A stretch of DNA of 64,000 bases, taken from NCBI RefSeq assembly GCF_014596445.1, contig NZ_MECL01000057.1:1-64000 (forward strand), in the 5' to 3' direction. The notes below the pieces were generated by a model. The model did not search any database. It saw only the letters and a list, made by a program, of their open reading frames with translations, and was not told where the DNA came from. Shown here in pieces: positions 29,581 to 37,874 of this stretch. This DNA is from Streptomyces sp. CBMA29. GTDB taxonomy: Bacteria; Actinomycetota; Actinomycetes; Streptomycetales; Streptomycetaceae. Each line of letters opens with the position of its first letter. Position 1 is the first letter of the stretch. A program made the translations under genes and the position numbers.

Positions 29581-30579
29581 TCACTTCAGCGCGAGGGCGT
29601 TGGCGGTGGAGCCCGCCGCGCCGGTGAGGTGGAGCGGGGCCGCGGTGAACAGCCCCTCGTGGACGCCGTCCTGTGCGCAGTCCTCGGCCAGGGCGGCGAG
29701 GTCGAACAACTCGCCCACCGCGAGGCCCAGTTCGGCGATCAGCGTGTGGTGCAGGAAGGTCTCGGGCCCGCTCATGTCGAACGGCATGGCCTCCACCGCG
29801 GGGCAGTCGGCCGCGACCGCGGACAGCTCCAGGCCGCGCAGCCACCGCCTGGTCTCCGGATCGACGGCCAGGCCCGGCGAGGCGAAGAAGCCCTCCGCCG
29901 CCAGCGCCCCGCGCGCCGCCCGGTCCAGGCCCTCGTACCACCGGGTCCAGCCGAAGTGCAGCAACAGGACGTCTCCGGGCCGCGGTTCGGTGCCCTGCGC
30001 GGTGAGCGCGGCCGTCACGTCGGCCGCGGTGTAGGCGACCCGGCGGGAGCAGTCGCCGCCGTGCCGCCCGTGCGCGACCAGGTCGGCCAGGACGAAGCGG
30101 CCCGCGATGCCGCGCCGCGCCCAGTGCTCGATGCCCAGCGGCCCCGCCGCCGCCGCGATGTCGGCGGCCCGGTGGCCGCCGTAATAGGCGCCGTCGGGGC
30201 CGCGCACGTGCGCCAGCCCGTCCCACTGGGAGGACCCCTGCGGGTAGAAGGAGTCGAGGCGGTCGTCGAAGCCGTTGCCGAGGTCGATACGGGTGTGCGT
30301 GTGGCTGCCCCTGCCGAGGATCGGCGGGTCGGGCAGGGCCAGGTCCCAGTTGAGCGGGAAGACCCGGCCCCGGGTCACCAGCGCGGCGGCGTCCCTGACC
30401 CGCTCGGGCGTCTGCCGCGCCACGGCCCCCAGTTCGCCGACGACGGCCTCGGCGTCGCCGGCAAGGGCCTGCTCGTACGTGGCCGGCGTACCGGAGACCC
30501 CGGCCGCCGCAACCGACGCCGCACCGTAAGTCCCGTCCTCCCGGCCCCCGTTGGGCTCCCCGCCCCGCGTGCCGCTCAT
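29581..30579 (-). CDS. Cyclase-family (PF04199-type) metal hydrolase
   Basis: 332 residues. The cyclase-superfamily metal motif appears in the variant form GSSQWDGLAHV (115-125), where family members read H-x-G-T-H-x-D-x-P/L-x-H; the Asp and last His are kept. Other conserved pieces are RGIAGRFVLADL, LRPGDVLLLHFGWTRWYE, LAADCPAVEAMPFD and HHTLIAELGLAVGELFDL. Relatives include kynurenine formamidase and isatin hydrolase, which open amides or lactam rings; here a lactone or amide hydrolysis step is plausible. The first 35 residues are low complexity. The ATG overlaps the stop of the zinc dehydrogenase gene by 4 bp, so it belongs to the polyol operon. The substrate is unassigned. Confidence 0.72.
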   Translation of the reverse strand: MSGTRGGEPNGGREDGTYGAASVAAAGVSGTPATYEQALAGDAEAVVGELGAVARQTPERVRDAAALVTRGRVFPLNWDLALPDPPILGRGSHTHTRIDLGNGFDDRLDSFYPQGSSQWDGLAHVRGPDGAYYGGHRAADIAAAAGPLGIEHWARRGIAGRFVLADLVAHGRHGGDCSRRVAYTAADVTAALTAQGTEPRPGDVLLLHFGWTRWYEGLDRAARGALAAEGFFASPGLAVDPETRRWLRGLELSAVAADCPAVEAMPFDMSGPETFLHHTLIAELGLAVGELFDLAALAEDCAQDGVHEGLFTAAPLHLTGAAGSTANALALK

Positions 30580-31607
30580 GACGCGTCCACCGAGATCATG
30601 GCCTTCATCGCCACCGTGCCCGCCGCCGCGTCGGCCAGGGCCTTCGGCCCCTCCTCCAGCGCGTAGTGGTCGGAGACCAGGTCGTCGACCTCGACCGCGC
30701 CGCTGGAGACCAGTTCGATGGCGCGCGGCCAGGTGTGGGCGTAGCGGTGGACGGTGGTGACGGTGAGTTCGCGGTAGCGGATCAGGGTGGACGACAGCGT
30801 GATCGCCGGCGCGGCGGGCACTCCGACCAGTACGGCCCGGCCGCGCGGGCGCAGCCGCGTCATCCCGTCGTCCAGCGCGGTGGGCGCGCCCGAGCACTCC
30901 AGGTAGCAGTCCAGGCCGGCGGCCACGTCCTGGAAGGCGGTGCCCGGGTCGGCGCCGACGTGAGCGGTCTCCACGCCGGGCGTGGAGTGCGCGAGCCGGG
31001 CCAGTCGGCGCTCGTCGACGTCCGCGACGATCACCCGGGCCGCCTTCTCGGCCAGGGCGACCCGCGCCACCAGGGTGCCGATCGGGCCCGCGCCCGCGAT
31101 CAGCACCTGCTCGCCGGGGAGTACGGCGGCCCGGCCGACGGCCCATACGGCCACCGACAGCGGTTCGAGCAGGGCCGCCCGGGTCGCGGTCATCGCGGCG
31201 GGGACGGCGTGCACCGCGCGGCGCGGCAGCACCACGCGCTCGCGCGCCAGCCCGGCGTGCGGCGGCATCCCGAGGAAGCGCATCCGCGCGCACAGGTTGT
31301 ACGTACCGGCCAGGCACTCGCGGCACCGGCCGCACCACAGGCCGGGTTCGACGGCGACCAGGTCACCGGGGGCGAGTCCGGTCACCCGGTCACCGGTCTC
31401 CAGGACGGTGCCGGACGCCTCGTGGCCGAGCACGTGCGGCCCGGTGAGCCGGAAGGCGCCGATCCGCCCGTGCGCGTAGAAGTGGGTGTCCGAGCCGCAG
31501 AGGCCGACCCGCGCGACCGCGACGCGTACGTCGTCGGCGCCCAGCGGTTCCTCGTCGGTCTCGCCGATCGCCGCGTCATGGGCGCCTCGCAGGGTGAGAG
31601 CACGCAT
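30576..31607 (-). CDS. Zinc-dependent polyol (sorbitol-type) dehydrogenase
   Basis: 343-residue medium-chain dehydrogenase. Catalytic zinc ligands are Cys37 (GLCGSDTHFYAHGRIG), His62 and Glu63 (VLGHEASG). Structural zinc ligands are Cys92, Cys95, Cys98 and Cys106. The nucleotide motif is GAGPIGTLVA. The CGSDxHFYxHGRIG...GPHVLGHEASGTV segment closely follows sorbitol/xylitol dehydrogenases, which oxidise a polyol to a ketose with NAD+. Its ATG shares one base with the upstream stop (TGATG) and its stop overlaps the cyclase ATG. It is proposed as the first catabolic step after uptake of the polyol, giving the ketose phosphorylated by the FGGY kinase. Confidence 0.86.
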   Translation of the reverse strand: MRALTLRGAHDAAIGETDEEPLGADDVRVAVARVGLCGSDTHFYAHGRIGAFRLTGPHVLGHEASGTVLETGDRVTGLAPGDLVAVEPGLWCGRCRECLAGTYNLCARMRFLGMPPHAGLARERVVLPRRAVHAVPAAMTATRAALLEPLSVAVWAVGRAAVLPGEQVLIAGAGPIGTLVARVALAEKAARVIVADVDERRLARLAHSTPGVETAHVGADPGTAFQDVAAGLDCYLECSGAPTALDDGMTRLRPRGRAVLVGVPAAPAITLSSTLIRYRELTVTTVHRYAHTWPRAIELVSSGAVEVDDLVSDHYALEEGPKALADAAAGTVAMKAMISVDAS

Positions 31608-32512
31608 CACGCCACCTCCGCGGCGTCGCCCGCGGGCGCGAGCGGATCGGTGAGGTCCGGCGGATCGGTGAGGTCCGGCGGATCGGGTTCGCCGGAGGGT
31701 TCGAGGGTCGGTTCGAGACCGAGGAAGTCCGCGGTCGGCCCGAGCTGGTGGAGGAGCATGTGGATGCCGGGCACGACCGTGCATCCCGCGCGCCGCGCGT
31801 GGTCGAGCAGCCGGGTCCTGGCGGGTTTCATGATGATGTCGCTGACGGCCGTGGCGGGGCTGAGCGCGGCGAGGTCGACGGGCGGCGGATCGGCGGCGCG
31901 CATGCCGACCGAGGTGGTGTTGACCAGGACGTCGACGTCGGCGACGGAGTCCCGCTCGCGCACCTCGCAAGCCACGGCCGGGTAGTGGCGGCCGACCTGC
32001 TCGGCCAGGGCGACGGCGCGGGCGGTGGTCCGGTTGCGGACGGCCAGGTGCGAGACGCCCGCGGCGGCCAGCGCCATGGCGACGGCGCGCGCGCTGCCGC
32101 CCGCGCCGAGCAGCAGCACCCGCGCGCCCTCCAGCCGCACCCCGTGCGCGCGCAGCCCCGCGACCAGGCCGGGGCCGTCGTACTGGCCGCCGAGCAGCCG
32201 CCCGTCGGGCAGCCTGCGGATGACGTTGCTCGCCCCGGCCCTGACGGCGTCCTCGGTGAGGTCGTCGAGCAGCCCGGCGATGTGCTCCTTGTGCGGCATG
32301 GTGACCCCGATGCCCGCCAGGTTCTTCCAGGAGCGCGCCGCGGCGACCGCCTGCGCCAGATCCTCGACGCCGACCTGGTACGGCACCACGGCCGCGTCGA
32401 TGCCGCGCTGGCGGAAGAAGCGGTTCATCACCTCGGGCGTGCGCACATGGGCCACCGGGTCGGCGAAGTGCGCGTAGATCCGGGTGTTCCCGGTGATGGG
32501 ATGGGACGTCAT
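31607..32512 (-). CDS. Shikimate dehydrogenase-like oxidoreductase with altered substrate motif
   Basis: 301 residues with the AroE fold. The catalytic pair is kept: Lys75 (GVTMPHKEH) and Asp112 (LLGGQYDGPGLV). The NADP-binding GAGGSARAVA and the NTTSVGM motif are intact. The Ser-x-Ser pair that grips the shikimate carboxylate in true AroE (SPVxHSxSP) reads DPVAHVRTPEV (18-28), so both serines are lost. With its place in a polyol operon, this argues for another cyclic or linear polyhydroxy substrate instead of the shikimate pathway. The C-terminus ends in an (S/D)PPDLTDP repeat from an 18-bp tandem repeat. ATGA overlap with the kinase gene, TGATG overlap with the zinc dehydrogenase. Confidence 0.8.
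   Translation of the reverse strand: MTSHPITGNTRIYAHFADPVAHVRTPEVMNRFFRQRGIDAAVVPYQVGVEDLAQAVAAARSWKNLAGIGVTMPHKEHIAGLLDDLTEDAVRAGASNVIRRLPDGRLLGGQYDGPGLVAGLRAHGVRLEGARVLLLGAGGSARAVAMALAAAGVSHLAVRNRTTARAVALAEQVGRHYPAVACEVRERDSVADVDVLVNTTSVGMRAADPPPVDLAALSPATAVSDIIMKPARTRLLDHARRAGCTVVPGIHMLLHQLGPTADFLGLEPTLEPSGEPDPPDLTDPPDLTDPLAPAGDAAEVA
31643..31686. repeat. 18-bp tandem repeat in 3' end of the AroE-like gene
   Basis: Two perfect units of cggatcggtgaggtccgg (31643-31660, 31661-31678) and a partial third. In frame; encodes the PPDLTD repeats at the protein's C-terminus. Confidence 0.88.
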
Positions 32513-33966
32513 GATGCGGTGAACTCCGTCCAGTCGTCGATCCAGGTGCCGAGGGCGGGGATGAGTCCGCAGGCCAGCGCCGCCATCCGGGCGGCGCCGC
32601 AGGCGCCGGCCTCGGCGCCGACGGGCAGCCGGACCGAGCCGAGCACCCGGGCGCGGACGGCCCTGATGTAGCCGGACGTGTACCAGCCGCCCGCGGCGAT
32701 CAGCGCGTTGCCGGGGCCGCCGAGCACGTCGAGCAGGCCGATCGCGTCGCGGCAGCGCCAGGAGGTCAGTTCGACCGTGACGGCCCACGCCTCGGCGTCC
32801 GGCAGTCCGTGGAGGGCGGCCACCAGGGCGGCCGGGTCGAGCGGGGCCATCGGCCGGGCCGCGCTGCCGAGGGCGACGGCGAATTCCGCCGCGCGGCCGG
32901 TCGCGGACAGCCGGGCCGCGGCCTTGCCGAGCGCGTCGACGTCGGCGAGGGTCCGTTCGGCGCCGAGCCGGTCGTCGAGCAGGGCGCGCAGCAGGCGTCC
33001 GGTGCCGAGGACGCCGAAGAGGTAGTCGCGGCCGGGGACGATGTGCGGTCCGCGCTCGAATCCGGCGGCCACCGCCCGGGTCAGCAGGCCGGGGTCCTTG
33101 GCGGCGGGCCGGGAGCGGATCAGCGCCTCGCCGGTGCCGAGGCTGTCGAAGCAGTCGTCGGGGTGTACGGCCCCGGCGCCGATCGCGCCCGCCAGGTGGT
33201 CGTGGCCCGCGACGGTGACGACCGCGCCGCCGACCAGCGGCAGACCGGCCCGCGCGGTGCCGGTGGGCGATCCGGCGGGCAGCAGTTCCGGCATCGCGGC
33301 GGGGTCGAGCCCAGCCCGGTCCACGCCGTGCTTCCACCACTCGCGGGCGGTCACGTCCATAAAGCCGCTGCGTGCGGCGAGCGACCACTCGGCCGTGGCC
33401 CGGCCGCCCGCCCAATGGGCGGCCCACTCCGGTACGTTCAGCCAGCTCACGGCCTTCCCGGCCGGGCCGGACCTCGTACCGAGAGCGGCGGACGTACGGG
33501 TGTCGGGCCCGGCGGACGACGCCGGCCGTCGGGCCAGTCGGGGCAGCAGCCACGCCACCTTGACGGCCGAGGCGCGGGTGGTGGGCCGCAGGCCGGTGGT
33601 GGCGGTGAAGCCGTCGCCGTGCTCGGCGAGGAGAGCGGCCAGTTCGTCCGCCCCGCTGGTGTCGAACCAGGCCACGGCCGGTGCGACGGGTGCGCCGTCG
33701 GCGGCGAGCGCGTACCCCGCCTCGGCCATGCCCGCGAAGCCGACGGCGAGGGCGTGGCGGCCGGGCAGCCGGTCGGCGAGCTGCCGGAAGAGACCGTCCA
33801 GCGTGCCGGACAGGTCCTCGTGCCCGAGCACCGTCGTCCCGGCGGCGAGCCGCCACGGGGTGTCGGCCCTGACCACCGCCAGCTCGTGGCCGCGCTCGTC
33901 GGTGGCGCACACCTTCACCGTGGTGGTGCCGATGTCCACGCCGACGACGCATGCCGTCCTTGCCAT
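32509..33966 (-). CDS. FGGY-family carbohydrate kinase
   Basis: 485-residue sugar kinase. The first phosphate-binding motif is near the start (VVGVDIGTTTVKVCA), catalytic-loop sequences are AVAWFDTSGADEL and TVAGHDHLAGAIGAG (with the HD base), and the adenosine region is ALIAAGGWYTSGYI. FGGY enzymes phosphorylate ketoses or polyols (xylulose, ribulose, fuculose, erythritol). ATG 33966 is chosen over ATG 33978 because GGAGG lies 5 nt before it. The stop overlaps the AroE-like start (ATGA). Residues 150-170 (SSAGPDTRTSAALGTRSG) look like an expanded surface loop. Within the locus it would prime the substrate for the DUF2090 aldolase. Confidence 0.88.
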   Translation of the reverse strand: MARTACVVGVDIGTTTVKVCATDERGHELAVVRADTPWRLAAGTTVLGHEDLSGTLDGLFRQLADRLPGRHALAVGFAGMAEAGYALAADGAPVAPAVAWFDTSGADELAALLAEHGDGFTATTGLRPTTRASAVKVAWLLPRLARRPASSAGPDTRTSAALGTRSGPAGKAVSWLNVPEWAAHWAGGRATAEWSLAARSGFMDVTAREWWKHGVDRAGLDPAAMPELLPAGSPTGTARAGLPLVGGAVVTVAGHDHLAGAIGAGAVHPDDCFDSLGTGEALIRSRPAAKDPGLLTRAVAAGFERGPHIVPGRDYLFGVLGTGRLLRALLDDRLGAERTLADVDALGKAAARLSATGRAAEFAVALGSAARPMAPLDPAALVAALHGLPDAEAWAVTVELTSWRCRDAIGLLDVLGGPGNALIAAGGWYTSGYIRAVRARVLGSVRLPVGAEAGACGAARMAALACGLIPALGTWIDDWTEFTAS

Positions 33967-34111
33967 CACAGCCTCCATCGCTCAAGGAGCTGAAATACGC
34001 TGGTTCGTCCTGTCTACAGGTCTTCGCCGTCCTGCGGCGCGAGGCCCGGTCGGGGGAAAACTCGCGCCCCGGCCAACGCCACCGATCAGCGCGCCCGGCC
34101 GACGACCACGG

Positions 34112-35056
34112 TCAGCGCGCCGCGCTCGGCACGTCCTCGCCGAGCGAGTACGCGGTGACCAGCCGTCGCAGCCGGCCGGCGATCGAGGCGACCACCTGCT
34201 CCTCGTCGAGGTCCCCGTGGAGATAGCCGTCGAAGGCGTCGATCCACAGGCTGCGGCCGATGGCGAAGCCGATGTAGCCGTCCACCCCGCGGATCTGCCG
34301 CACCCACTCCTCGGCCGCGTCGATGTCCGCGCCGCCGCCGAGCAGCACCAGGGAGGTCGGATACGGCGCCCCGGCCCGGCAGTGGTCGGCGACCACCGCG
34401 TAGTCGGCCTCGGTGGCCAGCGGCTCCAGCTTCCACACGTGCGGCCACACGCCCGCGTCCTGGTACTCCGAGACCGTCCGCAGCAGCAGTTCCGTGTGGT
34501 GCGCGCGCTGCCAGCGCTCCTTGTCGCCGGCGTCCGCGGCGAGCTGCGCGTCGGTCGGCGGAACCAGCATCTCCAGCATGAAGGGCCGCTGGTTGGCCAG
34601 GCACCAGTCGAGCACCTGGCGGGCGCGGGCGGTCTGCCGGGCCCTGCGCCCGGCGGGCAGTTCGGGGTTGTGCACGATGAGCGCCTTGACCATGTCCGGT
34701 CCGAGCGCGTCCAGACGGGCGCCGAAGTCGTCGCCGCCGGTGAGGACGAACTCGCCGGTGTTGATGTCGAAGACCGAGGACCGGCTCTCCTCGACGGGCA
34801 GCACCAGGCAGCAACCGGCCTCCCGTACGCGGGGGATGGTCCGTCCGCCGTACTCCTCGTCGATCAGCACCCCGAGGTTGGCCGGGTCGGTGCCGCCTTC
34901 GGCGATCGTGCGGACCAGCGCGTCGAAGGCCAGGTCCTTCACCCGGCCGAACGCCTCCTGGCGTTCGGCGGCCGGCACCGCGTCACCGAACAGCCCGCGC
35001 ATCACCGCCCGGTGGTCCATGGCCAGGACCAGGAGCGGATGGGGGACGTCAGTCAT
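34112..35056 (-). CDS. DUF2090 / LacD-like class I aldolase
   Basis: 314-residue TIM-barrel protein of the DUF2090 type. The family is best known as the C-terminal half of IolC-IolJ fusions, which cleave 5-keto-2-deoxygluconate 6-phosphate in inositol catabolism. Seen here: LVLAMDHRAVMRGLFG, LGVLIDEEYG, CCLVLPVEESR, MVKALIVHNPE, FMLEMLVPP, PHVWKLEP (Lys209 is a candidate Schiff-base residue), LGGGAD and GFAIGRSLW. ATG 35056 has GAAAGGACAC upstream. It lies between the permease and kinase genes. I infer aldol cleavage of a phosphorylated ketose or ketoacid to a three-carbon unit plus an aldehyde; stereochemistry and chain length cannot be read. Confidence 0.8.
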   Translation of the reverse strand: MTDVPHPLLVLAMDHRAVMRGLFGDAVPAAERQEAFGRVKDLAFDALVRTIAEGGTDPANLGVLIDEEYGGRTIPRVREAGCCLVLPVEESRSSVFDINTGEFVLTGGDDFGARLDALGPDMVKALIVHNPELPAGRRARQTARARQVLDWCLANQRPFMLEMLVPPTDAQLAADAGDKERWQRAHHTELLLRTVSEYQDAGVWPHVWKLEPLATEADYAVVADHCRAGAPYPTSLVLLGGGADIDAAEEWVRQIRGVDGYIGFAIGRSLWIDAFDGYLHGDLDEEQVVASIAGRLRRLVTAYSLGEDVPSAAR

Positions 35057-35106
35057 CGTGTGTCCTTTCGAGAGGGGGCGGGGCAGCGGCCGGCCGGACG
35101 GGCGGG

Positions 35107-36192
35107 TCATGCCGGACCCCGGCGTTCACCGGTCCTGCGGCGGGCGACGAAGCGCGCGGCGAGGACGGCGACCAGCAGGGCGAGGCCGTTGAACAGCGGC
35201 TGCACCCAGAACGGGACGCCGAGCAGGCTCAAGCCGTTGAAACCGACGGCGAGCAGCAGGATCGCGACGATCACACCGGGCACGTTGTAGAAACCCGGAC
35301 GGTAGGTGGTGACGCCCAGGAAGGCGGCGGCGTAGGCGGGCAGCAGCAGGTCGGGGCCGAGACTGGGGGTCACGGAACCGGCCTGGCCGAGCTGGAGCAC
35401 GGCGGCCAGCGAGACCAGCCCGCCGGCGCAGCCGAAGGCGAGGATCTTGTACCGGCCGGTGCGCACACCGGCCAGGAACGCCACGCGCTCGGAGCCGCCG
35501 ATCGCGTACAGCCGGGCGCCGACCGGGGTGTGCTGGAGCAGGTAGAAGCAGATGACGGCCACGATCGCGACGATCCACACCGCCCAGGCGACCTGCACCG
35601 CGTAGCCGCGGCCGAGGGTCTTGGCCAGGCCGGGAACGGTGGTGAGGATGGCGCCGTTGCTGAGCATCAGGGTCATCGCGGAGAGCACGATTCCCATGCC
35701 CAGGGTCGCGATGAACGAGTTGATGCCGAACACCACGTTGAGCACACCGTTCCAGGCGCCGGCCACCACCCCGCAGCCGGCCATCGCGAGGAACACCGCG
35801 GTCACCGGCCAGCCCTGGCCGGTCAGATAGGCGCCGAGCATCGCGCAGAAGCCGAGCAGATAGCCGACCGACAGGTCGAACTCGCCGACGATCAGCGGGA
35901 AGAGCACCGCCAGCGTCATCAGCGCGATCACGGACTGGCTGACCAGCAGCGAGGTCCAGTTCTGCCGGGTGGCGAAGTTCGGGGTGGCCATGCTGAACAC
36001 CACGATCAGCACCACCAGCAGCACGATCTGGGCGTAGCGCTGGATGAGGGCTTCGCCGATCGTACGCAGCAGGCCGGCGTCGTGGGACCGCCCGGCGGGG
36101 GGTCGCGGTTCGGCGGGGGGTCGCGGGTCGGCGGTCACGGCGCCCCCGGTCAGCGCGTCGGGCCGCACTGTGTCGAGATCTTCTCTGCTCAT
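35107..36192 (-). CDS. ABC sugar transporter permease (RbsC type)
   Basis: 361-residue membrane protein with about ten helices, starting at IVLLVVLIVVFSMATPNF (near residue 56). Family landmarks: VIALMTLAVLFPLIVGEFDLSVG, GAWNGVLNVVFGINSFIATLG, GGSERVAFLAGVRTGRYKILAF (cytoplasmic loop contacting the ATPase) and VIVAILLLAVGFNGLSLLGVPFWVQPLFNG. A 40-residue Pro-rich cytoplasmic N-terminus contains duplicated PRPPAEPRPPAG. It overlaps the ATPase stop (ATGA), and the aldolase gene follows after 50 bp. Partners are the ATPase and binding protein upstream. Confidence 0.92.
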   Translation of the reverse strand: MSREDLDTVRPDALTGGAVTADPRPPAEPRPPAGRSHDAGLLRTIGEALIQRYAQIVLLVVLIVVFSMATPNFATRQNWTSLLVSQSVIALMTLAVLFPLIVGEFDLSVGYLLGFCAMLGAYLTGQGWPVTAVFLAMAGCGVVAGAWNGVLNVVFGINSFIATLGMGIVLSAMTLMLSNGAILTTVPGLAKTLGRGYAVQVAWAVWIVAIVAVICFYLLQHTPVGARLYAIGGSERVAFLAGVRTGRYKILAFGCAGGLVSLAAVLQLGQAGSVTPSLGPDLLLPAYAAAFLGVTTYRPGFYNVPGVIVAILLLAVGFNGLSLLGVPFWVQPLFNGLALLVAVLAARFVARRRTGERRGPA

Positions 36193-37874
36193 CTCGGACC
36201 GTCCTCCTGTGGACTCGCCACGATCCTGGCGAGCTTGACGGGGTTGTCGGGGACGGGGATCTCCTGCGCCCCGGCTCCGGGGCGCAGCACCACCATCCGG
36301 TCGCAGTACGCGGTGAGCTGCTCGAACTCAGAGGAGAACAGGACCACGCCCATCCCCTGGTCCACGCGTTTCCTGACCGCTTCGAACATCAGGAGCCGCG
36401 CGCCCGGGTCGACGCCGTTGGTCGGTTCGTCGAGTACCAGGACCTTCGGGTCGGTGGACAGCCACTTGCCGAGCAGCACCTTCTGCTGGTTGCCGCCGCT
36501 GAGGCTGCCGAGGGAGGCCGAGGGATCGCGCGGCCGTACGTCGAGTTCGCGGATCACCCGGCCGATCGCCTCCCGCAGCGCGGCCCCGCGGTGCCAGAAG
36601 CGGCGCAGCGAGGGGAGCGCGATGTTGTCGGCGACGCTCAGGACGGCGACGCCGCCGTGCGAGAGCCGGTCCCTGGGCAGCAGCGCCACGCCCTGCCTGC
36701 GGGCGGTGGAGACGGTCCAGCCACGGGTGGGTTCGAACCCCCGCGACCGGACCGTGCCCGAGCGGGGCGGCACACCGCCCGCGAGGAGATACGGCAGTTC
36801 GTCCACGCCGGAGTCGGGCAGGCCGGTGACTCCGACGATCTCGCCCGCCCGGATGTCGAGGTCCAGCGGGTCGAGCCGGTGGCCGGTCAGCCCGCGGATC
36901 TCCATCAGAGTCCGGTCCGCGCCGTCCCCGGCCGGCGCCCCTTCGCCGTACGCCCCGCGGGAGTCGGGGGCGGCGGGACGGTCGGAAGCAGTCGGCCGGC
37001 CGGAAGCGGCGGGACGGCCGGAAGCAGTCGGCCGGCCGGAAGCGGCGGGACGGCCGGAAGCAGTCGGCCGGCCGGAAGCGGCGGCGGGCTCCTCGCGGTG
37101 CCCGGCCCCGGCCGCCTGCTCGGCGGCCGGCCGCTGCTCCGGGAGCATGTACTCGATGATCCGGGCCGCGCTGACCTCGGCGGACGGTCCCTCGTACTGC
37201 GTACGACCGGCCGCCAGCACGGTGAGCCGGTCGGCGTACTGGGTGATCTCGCCGATCCGGTGGGTGACCATGAGGACCGCCGTGCCCCGGTCGGCGAGCC
37301 TGCGGACCAGGCCGAGGACCTGTTCCGCGTCGTCCTGCCGCAGCGAGGCGGTGACCTCGTCGAGGATGAGAATCCGGCTGCCCTGCCCGGTGGCGACGGC
37401 GAGGGACACCATCGCCCGGTCCGCGGGGCCGAGTTCGGCGCAGGTCGTACGGGCGTCGACCGGCACCTCGTGCTCGTCGAGCAGCCGCTGCGCGCGCCGT
37501 ACCAGCGCCCGGTGGCTGAGCCCGAGGGCGGGGACGCCCTCGAAGCCGCCGAGCAGCGCGACGCAGTCCGCGACCCTGAGCGTGTCGACCAGCGGCGCCT
37601 CCTGGTGGACGACGCCGACGCCCGCCGCGCGGGAGTCCATCGGCGACGACCACTCCTGCGGGGCGCCGTCCACCAGCAGGTGTCCGCTGTCCGGGCCGAA
37701 CACCCCGCTCATGATCTTGATCAGGGTGGACTTGCCCGAGCCGTTCGCCCCGGCCAGCGCGTGCACCGCGCCGGGGACCAGGCCGAGTGAGACGTCCCAC
37801 AGGGCCTGGGTGGCGCCGAAGGTCTTGCACAGCGAGCGCGCCGCCATGACCTCATCGGGTGCCGGGGTGGTCAC
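36189..37874 (-). CDS. ABC sugar transporter ATP-binding protein (RbsA type) with repeat-expanded linker
   Basis: 561-residue tandem ATPase. The first domain has Walker A GANGSGKST (about 44-52) and Walker B LILDEVTAS but a degenerate signature (ELGPADRAMV). The second domain has a degenerate Walker A (GVTGLPDSGVDEL), an intact signature (LSGGNQQKVLLGKWL) and LVLDEPTNGVD. Such complementary degeneracy is normal in RbsA-type subunits. The inter-domain linker is unusually long and consists of (ASGRPTASGRPA)n encoded by three 36-bp repeats. GTG 37874 overlaps the binding-protein stop (GTGA). An internal ATG ten codons later is the alternative. Confidence 0.9.
   Translation of the reverse strand: MTTPAPDEVMAARSLCKTFGATQALWDVSLGLVPGAVHALAGANGSGKSTLIKIMSGVFGPDSGHLLVDGAPQEWSSPMDSRAAGVGVVHQEAPLVDTLRVADCVALLGGFEGVPALGLSHRALVRRAQRLLDEHEVPVDARTTCAELGPADRAMVSLAVATGQGSRILILDEVTASLRQDDAEQVLGLVRRLADRGTAVLMVTHRIGEITQYADRLTVLAAGRTQYEGPSAEVSAARIIEYMLPEQRPAAEQAAGAGHREEPAAASGRPTASGRPAASGRPTASGRPAASGRPTASDRPAAPDSRGAYGEGAPAGDGADRTLMEIRGLTGHRLDPLDLDIRAGEIVGVTGLPDSGVDELPYLLAGGVPPRSGTVRSRGFEPTRGWTVSTARRQGVALLPRDRLSHGGVAVLSVADNIALPSLRRFWHRGAALREAIGRVIRELDVRPRDPSASLGSLSGGNQQKVLLGKWLSTDPKVLVLDEPTNGVDPGARLLMFEAVRKRVDQGMGVVLFSSEFEQLTAYCDRMVVLRPGAGAQEIPVPDNPVKLARIVASPQEDGPR
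36971..37078. repeat. 36-bp tandem repeat, 3 copies, in ABC ATPase linker
   Basis: Near-perfect units at 36971-37006, 37007-37042 and 37043-37078, differing at one base. Each encodes 12 residues (ASGRPTASGRPA type) on the minus strand. There are no spacers, so this is not a CRISPR array. Confidence 0.92.

Noticed and set aside
29581..31338. Reading the cyclase as a 585-residue fusion starting further upstream
   Set aside because: The extra N-terminal part is an off-frame translation of the zinc dehydrogenase; the ATG at 30579 with a 4-bp overlap is the natural start.
36726..36746. tRNA T-loop-like GGTTCGAACCCC
   Set aside because: It lies inside the ABC ATPase reading frame (GFEPTRG) and no cloverleaf arms or acceptor stem can be matched around it.
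36971..37078. Regular 36-bp repeats that could suggest a CRISPR array
   Set aside because: The copies are directly adjacent with no spacers and encode an in-frame protein linker.
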